Source: Listeria monocytogenes (GTDB lineage: Bacteria > Bacillota > Bacilli > Lactobacillales > Listeriaceae). From it: a stretch of DNA of 64,000 nt. The first letter of the stretch is position 1. Every line of letters begins with the position of its first letter. Under the pieces are notes generated by a model. The model ran no database searches. It worked only from the letters and a program-made list of their open reading frames with translations, and had not been told where the DNA came from. Location: assembly GCF_013282665.1 (NCBI RefSeq), contig NZ_CP054041.1, positions 2,524,001-2,588,000 of the forward strand, given 5' to 3'. The position numbers and the translations under genes are program-made. This document shows positions 60,329 to 64,000 of this stretch, piece after piece.

Positions 60329-62485
60329 TCAATCTTTGTCATCAGGATATTGAATTCGTTGATGATATATTCCATTTAATGTGGCGATTAATGTATCACG
60401 AATGACTTTGATTTCTTGAATCGTAATATCACATTCTGTAAATTGCCCATCAAGGAAACGATCTTTAATGATTCCATCAATAATTTCTGTTATTTTTGCC
60501 ATTGTTGGCTCTGTTGAGGAACGAACAGCAGCTTCTACGCTATCCGATATGTTAATAATGGCAATTTCTTTTGTTTGTGGCTTCGGACCACTGTAACGAT
60601 AGTCTGCCTCTTTTACATCGGGATTTGTTTCTTTTGCTTTAAAATAGAAATATTTAAGCAATGTAGTCCCGTGATGTTGCAGTGCAATATCAATAATCGG
60701 TTGTGGCATATGATTTTCTTTTAAAATCTCTGCCCCGTCTTTCGTATGCGAGAGAATTATATCACGACTTTGTTCTGGTGTCAGCCTATCGTGAGGATTA
60801 ATTCCCTGTAATTGATTTTCTACAAAATAAGGAGGTCTTAGTGTTTTCCCAATATCATGGTAAAAACAGCCAACACGAACAAGTAAACTATTGGCTCCGA
60901 TTTGATCAGCACAAGCTTCTGCTAAATTGGCTACCATCATACTATGATGATACGTACCAGGAGCTTTCATTAATATTTTCTTCAATAATGGATGGTTTGG
61001 ATTGGCTAGCTCGACCAAACGACTCGTTGTTAATAAACCAAAAATCGTTTCGAATAACGGAATAACTCCAACCCCAAGAATAAACGCACCAAATCCACCT
61101 AAAAAGGCATATCCAAGCGCCATTAGTGTAGAAACTTGCAGTAATGTGCTGTTATTTATTAATAATAAAAGTAACACGTACACCATATTAATCAAACCGA
61201 CCATAAAGCCAGAAAACATAATGGCTGAACGTCTACTATAGTCGCGCAACACAACCACACTTGTCGCCCCACTCAATAAGATGAAAATAGTTATGCCACT
61301 TGTCGCATCATTTTGAAATGTTAACAAGCTAGTTACAGCAATAAAGATGACGCTTAAAAAGGCATATTTCTCATTAAGCAAGATTTTGAGAATCATCGGT
61401 GCAAAGGCGGCTGGGAATAAGAACGCAATATTCGAGATGTTTTGCGTTTCTAAGAATAGAATAATTAATAACATGAATAAAGAAACAAGATAAACCGAGG
61501 AAAAAATAAGCATTGTTTGCATTTTTTTCGCTTTAGGTTGAGATTGTTTTTTCGTGTAAAGAAACAGGATTGCTGCTAAAGCAATAATGAAAATAGCAAA
61601 TCCAGCATACTGTTTTACAGGCATTTTTTGATCAAGTAAATGTAACATTTTTAATTGACGATAGGTTTCTCTATCAACGATTTGACCTTCTTGAACAATA
61701 ACTTGGCCTTGTAAAATTTTTACAGGAACAACGGATTGTGCAGCTTCTTTACGCCGTGCGTCTGTTTGTTCTTCATCATAGATTTCATTAGGTACAATAG
61801 CATAGGAAACTAAAGCTTTGGAGACATTTTTGTAGTAAGCTGGTATCGCTGAAAGTTCAATATCATCACGAGCTCTAATTTTTACTGAATTTAAGTTTTC
61901 ATCCCGGATTTTATTTTCCATGGATTTTGCGACTTCTGTTGTGACAACATCTTCCATAACATTAAAATCTTTACTTTTCGCCTCGATTAATGTAGTGAAA
62001 ACTTCATCAGATATGTTAGAAGTTATTTTTTCGGATACATTGCTAGATAATTTGTCTTTTAAGCTTTTTAGTTTGTCTTCGGTGGTCGTTGGCGCAGGAG
62101 CAGGTTTATTTTCTTTTTTTGCTTTTTCTTTATTTTTATTATCGTTTTCTCGGGCTTCTGCATTTACTTCATTTACATAGGCGAATAAACTTTGGATAAG
62201 TGCTACTCGATTTTGACCAGTTTCACGATTGTAGACATACACATCTTCTACGGCATCGCTTGCTTTGGTCCTTTCTTCTTTCGTTTTCTCTGTATCTTCC
62301 ACCGTTTGAGGTGAACGAATTGTTTTTTCAGCCACTTGGAATAGTTTAACATTGTAAGATTCCGGTTTCGTCATTTGGCAAACGAGAAAATAAGCTACAA
62401 CTGCAAAGCAAACAAGGAGCAGCGGAAAAAGGTATTTCTTTCCACTTTCGATGTACCAATCTCTCCATTTCTTGGCTAGTTTCAC
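60329..62485 (-). CDS. pgpH: Cyclic-di-AMP phosphodiesterase PgpH (7TM-HD)
   Basis: 718-residue membrane enzyme that degrades c-di-AMP in Listeria. N-terminal helix (about 17-37), extracytoplasmic domain (about 40-295) with a Lys/Glu/Pro-rich patch, seven helices (about 300-480), then a cytoplasmic HD domain: [27 protein letters not shown]. Start is GTG at 62485 with GAGGAG at 8 nt; the overlapping ATG stops at once. c-di-AMP also acts on OpuC-type transporters, giving a plausible link to opuCA in this window. Confidence 0.94.
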   Translation of the reverse strand: MKLAKKWRDWYIESGKKYLFPLLLVCFAVVAYFLVCQMTKPESYNVKLFQVAEKTIRSPQTVEDTEKTKEERTKASDAVEDVYVYNRETGQNRVALIQSLFAYVNEVNAEARENDNKNKEKAKKENKPAPAPTTTEDKLKSLKDKLSSNVSEKITSNISDEVFTTLIEAKSKDFNVMEDVVTTEVAKSMENKIRDENLNSVKIRARDDIELSAIPAYYKNVSKALVSYAIVPNEIYDEEQTDARRKEAAQSVVPVKILQGQVIVQEGQIVDRETYRQLKMLHLLDQKMPVKQYAGFAIFIIALAAILFLYTKKQSQPKAKKMQTMLIFSSVYLVSLFMLLIILFLETQNISNIAFLFPAAFAPMILKILLNEKYAFLSVIFIAVTSLLTFQNDATSGITIFILLSGATSVVVLRDYSRRSAIMFSGFMVGLINMVYVLLLLLINNSTLLQVSTLMALGYAFLGGFGAFILGVGVIPLFETIFGLLTTSRLVELANPNHPLLKKILMKAPGTYHHSMMVANLAEACADQIGANSLLVRVGCFYHDIGKTLRPPYFVENQLQGINPHDRLTPEQSRDIILSHTKDGAEILKENHMPQPIIDIALQHHGTTLLKYFYFKAKETNPDVKEADYRYSGPKPQTKEIAIINISDSVEAAVRSSTEPTMAKITEIIDGIIKDRFLDGQFTECDITIQEIKVIRDTLIATLNGIYHQRIQYPDDKD

Positions 62486-62500
62486 ATCTTTGTCTCCTCT

Positions 62501-63460
62501 CTAATTTTGTTTCCCTTCATAAGCTTTAATAATTTCAGCAACGAGTGGGTGTCTGACTACATCATGATGTTCAAAGTAAACAAAACCGATATCTTTTACA
62601 TCTTTTAAAACTTGTTCTGCATTGACAAGACCGCTAGTTGCACCTTTGGGTAAGTCAATTTGTGTCATATCTCCATTAACAATCATTTTGGAGTCATAAC
62701 CAAGTCGTGTTAAAAACATTTTCATTTGGGCAATAGTTGTATTTTGCGCTTCATCTAAAATGACAAAAGCATGATCAAGTGTACGACCTCTCATATAAGC
62801 CAGAGGAGCTATTTCAATGACGCCTCGGTCCATTAACCTTGTTGTATGCTCCGTACCGAAAATGTCGTATAATGCGTCGTATACAGGACGCAAATAAGGA
62901 TCTACTTTTTCTTTTAAATCACCAGGTAAAAAACCTAAGCTTTCCCCAGCTTCAACGGCAGGTCTTGTTAAAATGATTTTGCTCACATTTCCTTTTTTCC
63001 ATGCGTCTACTGCCATGACAACTGCCAGATATGTTTTACCTGTACCTGCTGGACCAACGCCGAAAACGATGTCGTGTTTTTTGATCATTTGAATGTAGGT
63101 TCGTTGTCCGAATGTTTTAGGTCTAATAGGCATTCCTTTTGCGTTTTTCGTAATTTCTTCTTCAAATAAAGTATGGAAGTAAATAAGCGTGCCGTTTCTT
63201 TGCATTTTTACTGCTTGAGCGATATCTCGACCGTCTATGTGAATGCCTCGTTTTACGGTTAGAATAAGTTCATTTAAAACGGCAGTCGTATGCTGCACAG
63301 GTTCTTCTTCGCCTGTAATCGATAGTGACTCTCCCCGAGTAATGATTTTCACTTGAAGCAACTCTTCTAAAAGTTCGATATTTTTATTATTATTGCCGAA
63401 TAAATCTTGAATATTGGTGTCATCAGATAATTCGACTATTTCATTAAATTCATTTAGCAT
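62501..63460 (-). CDS. phoH: PhoH-like ATPase
   Basis: 319-residue P-loop protein. Walker A GPAGTGKT near residue 137 and Walker B VILDEAQNTT; LTRPAVEAGESLGFLPG and TRLGYDSKMIVNGDMTQ are family motifs related to RNA helicases. It has an N-terminal KH-like region (about 15-70). Role in RNA metabolism is inferred from the family and from ybeY and era neighbours. ATG at 63460 after AGGTGAAGGGG. First gene of the operon. Confidence 0.93.
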   Translation of the reverse strand: MLNEFNEIVELSDDTNIQDLFGNNNKNIELLEELLQVKIITRGESLSITGEEEPVQHTTAVLNELILTVKRGIHIDGRDIAQAVKMQRNGTLIYFHTLFEEEITKNAKGMPIRPKTFGQRTYIQMIKKHDIVFGVGPAGTGKTYLAVVMAVDAWKKGNVSKIILTRPAVEAGESLGFLPGDLKEKVDPYLRPVYDALYDIFGTEHTTRLMDRGVIEIAPLAYMRGRTLDHAFVILDEAQNTTIAQMKMFLTRLGYDSKMIVNGDMTQIDLPKGATSGLVNAEQVLKDVKDIGFVYFEHHDVVRHPLVAEIIKAYEGKQN

Positions 63461-63502
63461 TGGCTAACCCCTTCACCTTTTATAAGTGCCTTGATTAGTT
63501 AT

Positions 63503-63531
63503 ATTATACACGAAATTGCCTTGCTTGAAAA
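63503..63531 (-). promoter_or_regulatory. Promoter of the phoH-pgpH-ybeY-dgkA-cdd-era operon
   Basis: Minus strand TTTTCA (63526-63531), 17 nt, TATAAT (63503-63508). Confidence 0.7.
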
Positions 63532-63573
63532 ACGAAGCGATAGAAGTGATGCAATTCAAGTGAAAATGAACGT

Positions 63574-63617
63574 AAAAAAACAGGATTTCCTCCATAAAAT
63601 AGGAAGTAATCCTGTTT
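63574..63617 (-). terminator. yqeY terminator
   Basis: AAACAGGATT and the inner TTCC/GGAA arms pair with AATCCTGTTT (stem 63578-63590 with 63601-63617), followed by T on the minus strand. Confidence 0.88.
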
Positions 63618-63647
63618 CTTAACGTTTCAAAACTAGTTTGAATTAGT

Positions 63648-64000
63648 TTATGAGAGATATTTTTTTACGAATTGGTTAACAGCACCGCCGTCAGCTTTGC
63701 CTTTAACTTTAGGCATAATCGCAGACATTACTTTGCCGAAATCAGCTTTACTAGATGCGCCAACTTCTTCGATAGTTGCTTTCACAATGTTCTCAAGCTC
63801 TTCAGGAGTCAGTTGTTTAGGAGCATAGTCCTCTACAATGACAATCTCGGAACGGACTTTATCAGAAAGGTCGCTACGTCCAGCTTTGTCAAACTCTGCT
63901 AGAGAATCTCTGCGTTGTTTGAGTTCACGGGAAATCACGGTTACTTCATCATCCGGAGTAAGATCTTTCACACCTTGGTGAATTGCTTCGTTTTGTAAAG
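63648..64000 (-). CDS. yqeY: GatB/YqeY domain protein, 3' part
   Basis: The frame is open to the window edge ([18 protein letters not shown] upstream of the GTG at 63971), so that GTG is internal and about 117 of roughly 148 residues are present. [18 protein letters not shown] and [15 protein letters not shown], then [18 protein letters not shown], match YqeY, which resembles the tRNA-binding tail of GatB. rpsU is expected just beyond the edge (recalled synteny). Confidence 0.93.
   Translation of the reverse strand, partial: LQNEAIHQGVKDLTPDDEVTVISRELKQRRDSLAEFDKAGRSDLSDKVRSEIVIVEDYAPKQLTPEELENIVKATIEEVGASSKADFGKVMSAIMPKVKGKADGGAVNQFVKKYLS

Overview
The window is a low-GC Firmicute chromosome segment. 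Gene content and order match Listeria, most likely L. monocytogenes or a close sister: the LadR/MdrL pair, BilE and OpuC transporters, a thiT riboswitch gene, both mevalonate and MEP isoprenoid genes, zurA-zurM-zur, and the yqxD-dnaG-rpoD and phoH-pgpH-ybeY-dgkA-cdd-era operons. Species assignment rests on recalled synteny, not on a search. No rRNA, tRNA, CRISPR array, prophage or insertion sequence was seen.

Layout. 1-2.2 kb: 3' part of pflB and complete pflA (anaerobic pyruvate cleavage). 2.2-6.1 kb: the most accessory-like part, with divergent ladR/mdrL, a DUF2975-HTH-P-loop cassette, and a 486-bp gap holding two facing gene starts that look decayed. 6.1-8.6 kb: thiolase and HMG-CoA synthase, divergent, the first two mevalonate steps. 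8.6-13.8 kb: VanZ-like protein, an MFS/Atg22-type transporter, a phosphodiesterase, an AI-2E-family permease and murB. 14-22.5 kb: two osmolyte/bile ABC systems (two-gene BilE, four-gene OpuC) around a coiled-coil unknown and mntH. 22.7-27.8 kb: thiT behind a TPP riboswitch, a YjbR protein, an ABC-F ATPase, a membrane-anchored unknown and a GshR-like oxidoreductase. 27.8-32.7 kb: asd-lysC-dapA-rnjB operon. 32.9-40.2 kb: class B PBP, Mn-SOD, DUF1189 protein, ispG, azlCD, prsA. 40.3-46.8 kb: zinc uptake operon, cshB-nfo-ppaC operon, ispH. 46.8-56.5 kb: Nif3/YqfO, trmK, yqxD-dnaG-rpoD, and T-box-controlled glyQ-glyS-yqfL. 56.5-64 kb: recO, a membrane-anchored unknown, the phoH to era operon, and the 3' part of yqeY.

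Most genes are housekeeping and well known. The less-explained signals are in regulation: mirrored half-operators in both promoters of the ladR/mdrL gap; a 10-bp-arm palindrome beside the DUF2975 promoter; an intrinsic-terminator-like hairpin in the leader of the primary sigma factor operon with a 12-bp inverted repeat around its promoter; a three-way-junction-like element between dnaG and rpoD; matching sigma-B-type promoters before opuCA and gshR; and a GshR-like enzyme lacking the usual C-terminal His-Glu pair. Start codons were chosen from Shine-Dalgarno (SD) spacing and promoter position; several are TTG or GTG.
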